Source: Limnothrix sp. RL_2_0 (GTDB taxonomy: Bacteria; Cyanobacteriota; Cyanobacteriia; Cyanobacteriales; MRBY01). Taken from it: a stretch of DNA of 64,000 bases. Under the pieces are notes generated by a model. It worked only from the letters and a program-made list of their open reading frames with translations. It had not been told where the DNA came from and did no database searches. Positions 46,919 through 55,675 of the stretch are shown here, one piece after another. Both the position numbers and the translations under genes were made by a program. Location: positions 51,063-115,062 of the forward strand of contig JAAUPR010000002.1 in assembly GCA_012033055.1 (NCBI GenBank). The letters are read 5' to 3'. Each line of letters starts with the position of its first letter. The first letter of the stretch is position 1.

Positions 46919-47596
46919 GTTCCTAATCCCATCGTAATCGGATCAAACAATACCCTATTATTTTTTATCAATTCAACTCAATGCCATCAACTTTTGCTAT
47001 ATGCAACTCTGGACAGAGTGAAAACCTAAAGCAATTGTGAGAGCTTATTTTCAAGGTAAATAAATTTATAAATTTGCCTCTTTCCCTTTACGAACCACAT
47101 AATTATTAGTAATACTACTTTGCAAGGGAAATCCAAGTTCAGAAATAATTACTGTTTGTTTCTTCAAAGAAATCAAGATAGAAATTATTAGCAAGCAAGT
47201 TAAAGAAAATTAACAGGTGGCTCTTCCGTCTGAATTCATGACGACCTTATAAATCTTGATTTTGTATATAACTAAACCACGTTAACCCTTGTGAACTGTT
47301 ACATTGCCCAACATCAGGTTTAACTAGGCTCTGATAGATTTAGATACTTTCTGGGGAAGAATTTAAAGAGAACCAGCACTTATTTAGTTTTATTAAAAGC
47401 TTATTTACATTTGTCAGACTCTCGAAGGTATAACAGCTCTAAGAATATGTTTTGTATTTTGTTTGCCCTCAACTTGCAGTTCTCTATTAAATTTTGTTCA
47501 CTTCATTACCCCGTAATTTTGTTCTAATCAAACATTTCTAATCCTCGCTCCTTAGCGCAAGCTTCCATTTGATTTTATTCGATACTTTGTAGGATT
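46919..47596. other. Long AT-rich leader region upstream of the sigma-factor gene
   Basis: 678 bases between the divergent priA and sigma-factor genes with no coding frame of note. It includes a palindrome TAGTAATACTA at 47107-47117. It is probably a long regulatory region or 5-prime UTR for the sigma factor; a small RNA cannot be excluded. I could not identify an NtcA box (GTA-N8-TAC) with confidence. Confidence 0.6.
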
Positions 47597-48718
47597 ATGT
47601 TCGACACAACAACCCCTTTAAATTCCCCCTCTAGCGAATCTGAGGCCTTTGAACAAGCTCCAGAAAATGATGATTTTGCAACGGCAGAAACGTCAATTCC
47701 CTCTGTTGAAGCGGAATATTCCGACCTTGATGCTGTTGCGACGAGCCTCCGTGCTTCCCGCAGCCGCAGCGAGGATACTGTAGGTGCTTTTTTTAAAGAA
47801 ATGGCTCGCTACCCTCTCCTTAAACCTGATGAAGAAATTCAATTAGCCCATAGCGTCAAGTTTCTGAATGATGCTGAGGACTGTCGCTTAGAACTAGAGG
47901 AAACTTTAGGGCGATCGCCAAGTAAAGAAGAGTGGGCAGAAGCATTAAATTTTCCCAACACCAAAAAATTAAACGCACAACTATATAAAGGCCGCGTCGC
48001 CAAGCGGAAGATGATTCGCTCTAACCTGCGTCTCGTCGTCTCCATCGCCAAGCGTTACCTCAACCGAGGTGTTCCCTTCCTAGACTTGATCCAAGAGGGG
48101 GCAATCGGCCTTAATCGAGCAGCAGAAAAATTCGACCCAAACAAAGGCTACAAGTTTTCGACCTACGCCTATTGGTGGATTCGCCAAGCCATCACCCGCA
48201 CGATCGCCAACGATGCCCGCACCATTCGCCTCCCGATTCACATTGTCGAGAAGCTGAACAAGCTGAAAAAAGCCCAGCGTACCCTCAAGCAGACCTTGCA
48301 ACGGAACCCAACTGAGATCGAGCTAGCCAAAGAGTTAGACATTTCAGCTGACCAATTGCACCATTTGATGCAACTCAGAAGGCAATCTCTCTCCCTCAAC
48401 CACCGTGTTGGTAAGGGTGAAGATACGGAACTCGTCGATCTCCTTGAAGATGACGGCCTCCAACTGCCAGAAGAGCGCATGAGTGAAGCCATGATGCGCC
48501 AAGAGCTATGGGATGTATTGGGCGATGTCCTCACAGACCGCGAAAAGGAAGTGATTGCCCTTAGGTATGGCCTAGCTTCTGAACAGCCCCGCACCCTTGA
48601 GGAAGTTGGTGGCATGTTCAATCTTTCCCGCGAACGCGTTAGGCAAATCCAGAGTAAGGCGATGCGTAAGCTCCGGAGGCCCCAAGTTGCCCGCCGCCTC
48701 AAAAGCTGGTTGTACTAA
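47597..48718 (+). CDS. Group 2 RNA polymerase sigma factor
   Basis: 373-residue sigma-70 factor. Region 1.2 is TVGAFFKEMARYPLLKPDEE; region 2 contains RSNLRLVVSIAKRYLNRGVP and FSTYAYWWIRQAITRTIAND; region 3 is NKLKKAQRTLKQTLQRNPTE; region 4 ends TLEEVGGMFNLSRERVRQIQSKAM. A non-conserved acidic N-terminal 58 residues replace region 1.1, and the size is that of non-essential SigB/C/D/E types rather than SigA. Subtype not assigned. A terminator follows. Confidence 0.93.
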   Translation: MFDTTTPLNSPSSESEAFEQAPENDDFATAETSIPSVEAEYSDLDAVATSLRASRSRSEDTVGAFFKEMARYPLLKPDEEIQLAHSVKFLNDAEDCRLELEETLGRSPSKEEWAEALNFPNTKKLNAQLYKGRVAKRKMIRSNLRLVVSIAKRYLNRGVPFLDLIQEGAIGLNRAAEKFDPNKGYKFSTYAYWWIRQAITRTIANDARTIRLPIHIVEKLNKLKKAQRTLKQTLQRNPTEIELAKELDISADQLHHLMQLRRQSLSLNHRVGKGEDTELVDLLEDDGLQLPEERMSEAMMRQELWDVLGDVLTDREKEVIALRYGLASEQPRTLEEVGGMFNLSRERVRQIQSKAMRKLRRPQVARRLKSWLY

Positions 48719-48783
48719 GTTTTAATGGAGTTGTTTCAAAGAAAAATCACAAACGAACTCCCTTCTAACTTTTCTCCCCCACA

Positions 48784-48809
48784 CCCCTCTCCTTGAGGGG
48801 TTTCCTTTT
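48784..48809 (+). terminator. Terminator of the sigma-factor gene
   Basis: CCCCTCTCCTTGAGGGG forms a short stem followed by TTTCCTTTT, 66 bases after the stop codon. Confidence 0.7.
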
Positions 48810-48856
48810 GGCGTATTTTGGCGGCGATCGCCATCCCCAGATTCTCCGCAATAAAA

Positions 48857-48875
48857 AACCCGCATAAAGCGGGTA
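48857..48875 (-). terminator. Terminator of moeB
   Basis: On the minus strand ACCCGCTTTATGCGGGT forms a compact stem with a long U-run after it. It lies about 45 bases beyond the moeB stop. Confidence 0.8.
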
Positions 48876-48918
48876 ACAAACTATCTAAATTCGAGAATTA
48901 ATTCAAAACATCGGACCC

Positions 48919-50094
48919 CTAATAAGTAGGAACATTGGGATCAACTTCTTCACTCCAAGCACGAATGCCACCTTTGACATTAGTCCCCGAAAGGCCAGCC
49001 TCCGAGAGAATCCCCAAAGCCTTAGCCGAACGACCACCCATCTTGCAGTGGGCAATCAATTTCTTGCCATCAGCCACCAGAGCTTTCACCTGATCCACAC
49101 CATCACCATCTTCAATATCAGGCAAAGGGATCAACTTTGCGCCGGGGATTTGGGCAATGTCATATTCATGGGGATTACGCACATCAATCAACACATAATC
49201 ATCCGCGTCACTATCCAGCAGAACCTTAAGCTCCGTTACTGTCATTTCTTCCATAGCGTTTTGTTGTTCTGCCTCCGCAGCTTGAGCTTGGGGAATACCG
49301 CAAAATTGTTCGTAATCAATTAACTTTTCAATGACAGGACGTACAGGGTTCGGGCGTAACTTCAACTCCCGAAACTTCATATCAAGAGCGTTGTAAAGCA
49401 ACAACCGACCGCTTAGAGTATTTTGTGCCCCAAGGATGATTTTGATTGTTTCTGTCGCCTGAATTGTACCGATAATACCGGGTAATACGCCGAGAACACC
49501 CCCTTCAGCACAGGAAGGAACCATCCCTGGTGGTGGTGGCTCCGGATAAAGATCACGGTAGTTGGGGCCGCCTTCGTAGTTAAAGACTGTAGCCTGACCT
49601 TCAAAGCGGAAGATCGAGCCGTAAACATTAGGCTTGTCTAAGAGGACACAAGCATCATTTGTGAGATAGCGGGTTGGAAAATTATCAGTCCCATCCACAA
49701 CGATGTCGTAATCTTTGATGATGTCTAGGGCGTTAGCGGAACTGAGCTGGGTTTCAAAAAGATCGACTTGGCAAAAGGGATTAATTTCTAAAATCCGATT
49801 TTTTGCGGATTCGATTTTTGGTTTGCCGACCCATGATGTGCCGTGGATGATTTGTCGTTGAAGGTTAGAGAAGTCAACGATATCGAAGTCCACAAGGCCG
49901 ATACGACCAATACCTGCGGCGGCAAGGTAGAGGAGCAGTGGAGAACCAAGACCGCCACTACCGATACAAAGGACGCTGGCTGCTTTGAGCCGTTTTTGTC
50001 CGTCTACGCCCACTTCTGGCAGGATTAGGTGCCGGGAATAGCGTTCGTAGTCATCCTTTGTTAGTTCTATAGTGTCTAAATTAGGATTTAACAT
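48919..50094 (-). CDS. moeB: MoeB/ThiF adenylyltransferase with rhodanese domain
   Basis: Adenylates the C-terminus of ThiS/MoaD-type sulfur carriers and, through the rhodanese domain, transfers sulfur. 391 residues: ATP-binding CIGSGGLGSPLLLYLAAAG, DNFPTRYLTNDACV, catalytic-cysteine region PSCAEGGVLGVLPG, and a rhodanese domain (YVLIDVRNPHEYDIAQIPGA) with active-site cysteine in LIAHCKMGGRSAKAL. The zinc CxxC of E. coli MoeB is replaced by PNYRD. Partner carrier genes are not in the window. Confidence 0.92.
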   Translation of the reverse strand: MLNPNLDTIELTKDDYERYSRHLILPEVGVDGQKRLKAASVLCIGSGGLGSPLLLYLAAAGIGRIGLVDFDIVDFSNLQRQIIHGTSWVGKPKIESAKNRILEINPFCQVDLFETQLSSANALDIIKDYDIVVDGTDNFPTRYLTNDACVLLDKPNVYGSIFRFEGQATVFNYEGGPNYRDLYPEPPPPGMVPSCAEGGVLGVLPGIIGTIQATETIKIILGAQNTLSGRLLLYNALDMKFRELKLRPNPVRPVIEKLIDYEQFCGIPQAQAAEAEQQNAMEEMTVTELKVLLDSDADDYVLIDVRNPHEYDIAQIPGAKLIPLPDIEDGDGVDQVKALVADGKKLIAHCKMGGRSAKALGILSEAGLSGTNVKGGIRAWSEEVDPNVPTY

Positions 50095-50396
50095 TGTGAG
50101 TGTTCTAAGGAAATTTTTTTAGTGTGAGGTCTGGGGTCACGACCAAGAACACGAATACAGTCTTTTAGTCTACTGCGTTGTGAGGTTTAGATTCTAGGGT
50201 AGCCTAAGTGCTGGTGGGTTGGGACTGTGGCAAAAGTTTACGTGGTGGGGCTACTTTGTGGGGCAATTTTGGGAGAATTGGCAAACTTCAAGGAAAGTGG
50301 TCATGGGTCTGTGAAGGAAAGTATTAGGTAATCGTCAATTCTCCCTTTAAAATTTCATTAAGGGGATTTCCATAGTTTCCCTAGGAGACATATTGT
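50095..50396. other. Intergenic region between moeB and the LCP gene
   Basis: 302 bases. The central part (about 50200-50300) is unusually G-rich on the plus strand, with repeated GTGGGG, GGTGGG and TGGGG motifs. No open frame is convincing. It should carry both divergent promoters. An RNA element is possible but not supported by a recognised structure. Confidence 0.5.
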
Positions 50397-51791
50397 ATGG
50401 TGCGTGGTCAAGATGTAGCGGTTGGGGATGAGGGCGTGCAGAATTCGACCAAGATTTTAACGCCAAATTCGCCTGATCCTTCGACGGATAAGAAGCCTTT
50501 GCCTTTCATACTGAAGGGTTTTTTTTGGGGGGCGGGTTTTATGGGGACGACTCTCCTTTCTGCTGCCATCGGCACGGCGATCGCCCTTTATACTCCCCTA
50601 TCACAAGTTTTATTGCCTTTCTTACCGAGTTCCCTAGAAAGCATCAAAGAAGATGGTTTACAGCAGTTAGGGAGCTATAGTCTGGGACGGCCTGTCAATA
50701 TTTTGGTGATGGGCATTGACCGCGTGGAAGGAGCCGTTGACAACGATGCTTCTTTTGATGGGCGCAGTGATACCATCCTTTTGCTGCGTTTTGACCCAGA
50801 AAGTGAGCAGGTCAATATGCTCTCGATCCCAAGGGATAGCCAAGTGTTAATCCCAGATGTGGGGATCACCAAGATTAATGATGCGAATGTCTACGGTGGT
50901 GGCAAGCTGGCCTCTCAGGTAGTGAGCGAGGCGTTAAATGGTGTACCCGTTGATCGTTATGTGCGGGTGACGACCGATACGTTTAAGGAACTGGTGAATG
51001 CGGTGGGTGGGGTCAATGTTTTTGTGCCTAACGACATGAAATATCAGGATGTCACTCAGGATCTGAATATTGATCTAGAGAAAGGCTGGCAGGTATTAGA
51101 CGGGGAGCAGGCGGAACAGTTCGCTCGTTTCCGGAATGATGAGTATGGGGATATTGGGCGAGTTCAACGACAACAGGTTTTATTAAAGGCACTCCGGGAA
51201 AAGGTGCAGTCCCCAAGCATTATCCCCAGATTGCCTAGTTTGATTCGTTTATTGCAGCAGCACATTGATACGGATTTAACTTGGGAAGAAATGCTGGCAT
51301 TGATGAATTTTTCGCGGCAGCTCAATCAGGATAGTCTCAATATGGTGATGTTGCCGGGGCGTTTTAGTGAGGCGGGGGAATATAACCGTAGTTACTGGAT
51401 TATTGCGAATCAGGCTAAAAATCAGGTGATGACGGAATTTTTTGGGGTGGAACCGCCGCTACAGGTGCTTGGTGATGGTAATGATGAGGCGATCGCCCCC
51501 CAGAGATTACGCATCGCTATTCAGAATGCCACGGGCGAAAACGATATTGCACGGGAATTGTCTCAATATTTAGGTGAGCGAGATTTCACGAATACTTACC
51601 TAACAAGTGATTATCAAGAAATTCTGGAGGAGACTCAGATCATTGCCCAAAAGGGTGATTTGAAAACGGCTTATCAATTGGTTGATCTGCTTGGTACTGG
51701 ACGGGTTGAGGCTTCTTCGACGGGTTCGATTGAGTCGGACTTTACTATTCGCGTTGGTAAAGACTGGTTGGAACGCACTATGGCGGAATAG
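50397..51791 (+). CDS. LytR-CpsA-Psr (LCP) family protein
   Basis: LCP enzymes transfer polyprenyl-linked glycans to cell-wall or other acceptors. 464 residues: cytoplasmic N-terminus of about 40, a transmembrane helix (GFFWGAGFMGTTLLSAAIGT), the LCP domain with DGRSDTILLLRFDPESEQVN, SIPRDSQVLIPDVG, KINDANVYGG and GDIGRVQRQQVLLKAL, and a C-terminal LytR_C domain (RIAIQNATGENDIARELSQY). The active-site Arg/Asp residues are present. In cyanobacteria it may act on S-layer, capsule or exopolysaccharide; inference. Confidence 0.92.
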   Translation: MVRGQDVAVGDEGVQNSTKILTPNSPDPSTDKKPLPFILKGFFWGAGFMGTTLLSAAIGTAIALYTPLSQVLLPFLPSSLESIKEDGLQQLGSYSLGRPVNILVMGIDRVEGAVDNDASFDGRSDTILLLRFDPESEQVNMLSIPRDSQVLIPDVGITKINDANVYGGGKLASQVVSEALNGVPVDRYVRVTTDTFKELVNAVGGVNVFVPNDMKYQDVTQDLNIDLEKGWQVLDGEQAEQFARFRNDEYGDIGRVQRQQVLLKALREKVQSPSIIPRLPSLIRLLQQHIDTDLTWEEMLALMNFSRQLNQDSLNMVMLPGRFSEAGEYNRSYWIIANQAKNQVMTEFFGVEPPLQVLGDGNDEAIAPQRLRIAIQNATGENDIARELSQYLGERDFTNTYLTSDYQEILEETQIIAQKGDLKTAYQLVDLLGTGRVEASSTGSIESDFTIRVGKDWLERTMAE

Positions 51792-51866
51792 CGGCGATCG
51801 CCTTTTCCCTCGCAACATTCCCACTACCGCTAAAATCAAGGGCGATGATTATGGGGAAGGACAAAA

Positions 51867-53588
51867 ATGGAAACCTTGCGCACAAAAGTTTTGGTGGTGG
51901 GTGGCGGCACTGGTGGCACAGCCGCAGCTTTGCAATGTGCGCGAAATGGTGTTGAAACGATCCTAATTAGCGAATTTGGTTGGCTCGGCGGAATGCTAAC
52001 GGCAGCAGGGGTTTCAGCTCCAGATGGCAATGAATTACAAGCTTGGCAAACGGGCATGTGGGGCGCATTTCTACGGGAATTACAGCGACGGCAAAAGAGT
52101 GGCTTAGATCATAGTTGGGTGAGTATGTTCACTTTTGATCCGAGAGTTGGGGCGCAGATTTTTGCGGACTGGGTGGCGGCGGAAAAAAGTCTCACTTGGA
52201 TTTCTGGACAAACGCCCCTTGAGGTACAGAAAAAAGGCGATCGCCTTATGGGAGTGAGGTTTCAAGACTATTTAATCGAGGCAGATTTAATTCTCGATGG
52301 CACAGAATTAGGCGATCTTTTAGCATTAGGCGATGTGCCCCACCGTTGGGGTTGGGATTGGGACGAAAACTTTGCTGAACCCAGCGCTCCCACCGAACCT
52401 AATTTGATGACAGAAACCTATCCAGTGCAATCACCAACATGGGTTTTTTATATGCAGAAAAAAGGCAAAAAACCACCGCTGGGACATAGTGATTACACAA
52501 AGTTTAAAGAAGCTTGGCAAGAAGGCGATCTTGATTTATTTATGAATTATGGCGGTTTACCCGACGGGAATTTCATGATCAATTGGCCGATCGCCGGGAA
52601 TGATTATGGATTAGATGCCAACCGTTTACTTGACCCGATAAAACGCCAAGAGTTTTATAAAGATGCCCAAGACCACAGTTTTGCTTTTGCTGATTATATC
52701 TATCGAGAATCTGATGGAAAATACGGTTTAGCCACAGATATTTTTCCCCACACATTAGGCAGTGGTAGCTTTGCTTTGATGCCCTATTTTCGAGAAAGTC
52801 GCCGCATTATTGGCACAGAAACTTTTATTGAACAACAGCTTTTACCCAATGAAGATGTTGCCCCCCTGCCCATCAATGAAAAAGGAGAAGTCACGGCGAT
52901 CGCCATTGGTAATTACCCGAATGATCACCATTATCCAGACTTTAAATTTCCACTCTTTCCTAAATCAATGTCTTGGGGTGGGAGAGTAACGGGAACAGCA
53001 TTTACACTACCTTTTTCCGTATTAATTCCACAGGAGACAGAAGGCTTAATTGCCTGTGAAAAAAATATTGGTGTTTCTCATATGGCAAATGGGGCAACAC
53101 GTCTACAACCTTTAGTGTTAAATACCGGACAAGCGGCAGGTTTAACCGCTGCTTTAGCGATTCAAAATAATTGTTCTCCCCGCGATATTAATGTTAGGGA
53201 ATTACAAGAAAAACTCTTAACAGATAACCAAGCTCCTGCCGCAATTATTCCGCTTTATAATTTGCCTTTAGAGCATCCAGAATGGCTCAAATGGCAGCGA
53301 TTTTATCTCGATCATCCTGATCAATATCCCCAAACCGGAATTTGTCCTTGCAGTAATTTTCAATCACCTTTAATAACGCAAGCACAAGAATATTTTGGCA
53401 CTATCGAAAAAGTGGGCGATCGCCTCTATTTTGTGCAATTAGAGAATAATCAAGGTAGCTTTCGAGTAATCACCCTAAACCCAGAAATTCATCAGTTCTT
53501 AAGTGAACTTAAATCATCAGAAAAAGTAAGCATTTTTGGACGAATTAATCACGCTGCATCATGGTTTGTTCTAGAGCAGATTACTTGA
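51867..53588 (+). CDS. FAD-dependent oxidoreductase
   Basis: 573 residues. An N-terminal dinucleotide-binding motif is VLVVGGGTGGTAAALQCARN, followed by SEFGWLGGMLTAAGVSAPDG. The family (FAD_oxidored) is confirmed by SHMANGATRLQPLVLNTGQA near the C-terminus. The C-terminal 100 residues have no clear similarity. Substrate unknown. No signal peptide. The 3-prime end overlaps the convergent hydrolase by eight bases. Confidence 0.88.
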   Translation: METLRTKVLVVGGGTGGTAAALQCARNGVETILISEFGWLGGMLTAAGVSAPDGNELQAWQTGMWGAFLRELQRRQKSGLDHSWVSMFTFDPRVGAQIFADWVAAEKSLTWISGQTPLEVQKKGDRLMGVRFQDYLIEADLILDGTELGDLLALGDVPHRWGWDWDENFAEPSAPTEPNLMTETYPVQSPTWVFYMQKKGKKPPLGHSDYTKFKEAWQEGDLDLFMNYGGLPDGNFMINWPIAGNDYGLDANRLLDPIKRQEFYKDAQDHSFAFADYIYRESDGKYGLATDIFPHTLGSGSFALMPYFRESRRIIGTETFIEQQLLPNEDVAPLPINEKGEVTAIAIGNYPNDHHYPDFKFPLFPKSMSWGGRVTGTAFTLPFSVLIPQETEGLIACEKNIGVSHMANGATRLQPLVLNTGQAAGLTAALAIQNNCSPRDINVRELQEKLLTDNQAPAAIIPLYNLPLEHPEWLKWQRFYLDHPDQYPQTGICPCSNFQSPLITQAQEYFGTIEKVGDRLYFVQLENNQGSFRVITLNPEIHQFLSELKSSEKVSIFGRINHAASWFVLEQIT

Positions 53589-54387
53589 AGTTAGTTTTTA
53601 AAATTTGAGAGAGCTCCGTGCTGTGAGTTTGAACAAAGTCATGGTCAGCATTTGTGATCTCAAAAAGTTGGGCATTAGCAATTTTTTCTTGATAGGTCTC
53701 ACAATGCCACAGTGGAATATGTTTATCACTGCCAGCAGCTAAAATCAAACTCAAACATTTGACATGATGTAGATCATTTTCAACAGTATCTACCGCATCT
53801 TCTGGTTTTAGACGAGCTTTTAGAAAAGCCGCCGCCGCAGGTTGGCTCATCATCGCATTACGAGCCTGCACAATCGTTTGAAAATAATCTGACTGTCCGG
53901 CGATCGCCATCAATGGTTTGAGAGCAACTAAGCTCCAGTCAACTAAGGGTGTTTCCCATAGCAACGGCTTTAGGTGATTGTATCGCCCTGTAAAACTGTC
54001 GTCTCGAATCCCTGTAGGGGCTAGTAGTGCGATGCCATTTAATGTTGCTTGAATATTTCCTTGACCAGCGGCAATGCTATAGGCTGCGGCAACCCAAGCG
54101 CCATAGGAGTAGCCTACCAAATAATATTTTTCCAACCCCAATTTTTCAATAAAAGATTGTAGAAAGATCACTTGATCATCAATTAGATAGTTGATTTTTG
54201 GCTTCGCAGAATCTCCAAATCCTAATAGTTCTAAATTAAAACATTGAAAACTTGATTGTAATTTGTCTACCAAAGAATCTAATGTCCAAGCATCTCCAAA
54301 AAAACCATGAAGTAAAATTAATGGTCTTCCTTTACCTTTAACAGTATAAGCCGCTTGATATTCCCCAAGTTGAACAAATTTTTTCAT
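53581..54387 (-). CDS. Alpha/beta hydrolase
   Basis: 268 residues, alpha/beta-hydrolase fold. Oxyanion-loop HGFFGDAWTLDSL (about 28-40), nucleophile in LVGYSYGAWVAAAYS (GxSxG), and likely catalytic histidine in NADHDFVQTHS. Last gene of a probable operon ABC-F, glycosyltransferase, hydrolase on the minus strand (16-base gap to the glycosyltransferase). Substrate unknown. Confidence 0.9.
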   Translation of the reverse strand: MKKFVQLGEYQAAYTVKGKGRPLILLHGFFGDAWTLDSLVDKLQSSFQCFNLELLGFGDSAKPKINYLIDDQVIFLQSFIEKLGLEKYYLVGYSYGAWVAAAYSIAAGQGNIQATLNGIALLAPTGIRDDSFTGRYNHLKPLLWETPLVDWSLVALKPLMAIAGQSDYFQTIVQARNAMMSQPAAAAFLKARLKPEDAVDTVENDLHHVKCLSLILAAGSDKHIPLWHCETYQEKIANAQLFEITNADHDFVQTHSTELSQILKTNFK

Positions 54388-54403
54388 GGTAGTATTTGTA
54401 GTG

Positions 54404-55663
54404 CTAAAAAATCACGGGTTGTTTGGTCGTGAATGCTTGTTCAATAATTTCAACCGCTCTACTAACACCACCAGCAGATTGAATTTGTGACTGTAATCGC
54501 GCGGCATTTTCACGATAAGAAGGTGTAGCTAAAACTTGCTGAATTGTTGTTTTCAATTTGTGTGGTGAGAGCTTTTTCAAAGTAATAAATTCACCAATGC
54601 CAGACCATGCAATTCGCGCGGCAATACCGGGCTGATCATTAGTTACTGGAATCGCAACTAAAGGAACACCATAGGTTAAGGATTCGAGCGTGGTATTCAT
54701 GCCTGCATGAGTAATGGTTAATGCTGCCTTTTGTAGCAGTTCAATCTGTGGCGCATAGCGAACAACTAAGGGGTTTCCTTCGAGGGCTGGGATATCTTCT
54801 GGATTGGTTGAACCACCGAGAGAAATTACTAACTGAACATCTAGATCCTTACAGGCGATCGCAATCATTTGAAAGACATTATCTAATCGGTTTTGTAGAG
54901 TCCCCATTGAGGCATAAATTAGCGGTTGACCCGTTAAGTTATCCCAAGGAAAATCAATCTTCTTGCGACTTGAGGTGGTGTGATAAGGGCCAGTAAAATG
55001 AAAATGCTCAACCAATGCATTGCGAGGAAATTCTAAACCTGCTGGTTCTTGGCAAAGAATCGCTAGGGGAGAATCGAAGCTTTCAGGATTTGGCAACTTA
55101 TGTTTTTTGCGGAATTCTCTGGCTGGTTTCTGCACAGATTTGCCAATCAGAGAGCCTATTAGGTGAACGGATTGGTTTCTCAGTTTTGCCCACCATGTAT
55201 CTCGATATTGCCAAGTACTGAATACAGGCGGTACACTTCTTTCTTGGTTAAAAGGTAATGCGCTACAAACCGTCACGTAGGGCAATTGTAAATAATCGGC
55301 GATCGCCGAACCCTCAACAGTAGCTTGATCAATAACCATGCCGTCTAAATTTAACTTTTTGCAGGCGATCGCCCCATCTTTGAGGACGATATTTGTGAGT
55401 TTCTTGAAAAAATTAATTGTGTATAGGAGAGCAGAAATTCCTTCTAGTTCCCCTAACTCCAAAAACATTTTCTCAGCACTACCTTTGGGGAAATCTCCAA
55501 CCCCAACAGCACAAAAATCTAGATTTGCAGCTTCAACTTTCTCTTGGGCATCTTCTACACCAATGAATACAACTTGGTGACCTCGTTTCTTTAGAGCCTC
55601 ACCAATTGGCAGCATGGTATTGAGATGACCTGTTTCAGCAGGACAATATAAACCAATATGCAT
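54404..55663 (-). CDS. Family 1 (GT1) glycosyltransferase
   Basis: 419-residue GT-B enzyme with the N-terminal acceptor domain (HIGLYCPAETGHLNTMLPIG) and the C-terminal nucleotide-sugar domain (LVVRYAPQIELLQKAALTIT, THAGMNTTLESLTYGVPLVA and DQPGIAARI). The closest relatives I can think of are zeaxanthin glucosyltransferase CrtX-like and macrolide glucosyltransferase (MGT) enzymes; the acceptor cannot be decided. Twelve bases separate it from the upstream ABC-F gene. Confidence 0.88.
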   Translation of the reverse strand: MHIGLYCPAETGHLNTMLPIGEALKKRGHQVVFIGVEDAQEKVEAANLDFCAVGVGDFPKGSAEKMFLELGELEGISALLYTINFFKKLTNIVLKDGAIACKKLNLDGMVIDQATVEGSAIADYLQLPYVTVCSALPFNQERSVPPVFSTWQYRDTWWAKLRNQSVHLIGSLIGKSVQKPAREFRKKHKLPNPESFDSPLAILCQEPAGLEFPRNALVEHFHFTGPYHTTSSRKKIDFPWDNLTGQPLIYASMGTLQNRLDNVFQMIAIACKDLDVQLVISLGGSTNPEDIPALEGNPLVVRYAPQIELLQKAALTITHAGMNTTLESLTYGVPLVAIPVTNDQPGIAARIAWSGIGEFITLKKLSPHKLKTTIQQVLATPSYRENAARLQSQIQSAGGVSRAVEIIEQAFTTKQPVIF

Positions 55664-55675
55664 GATTTTTAGTCC

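Noticed and set aside
47281..47320. CRP- or NtcA-like site TGTGAACTGTTACA upstream of the sigma factor
   Set aside because: The spacing does not fit TGTGA-N6-TCACA or GTA-N8-TAC, so I do not call it.
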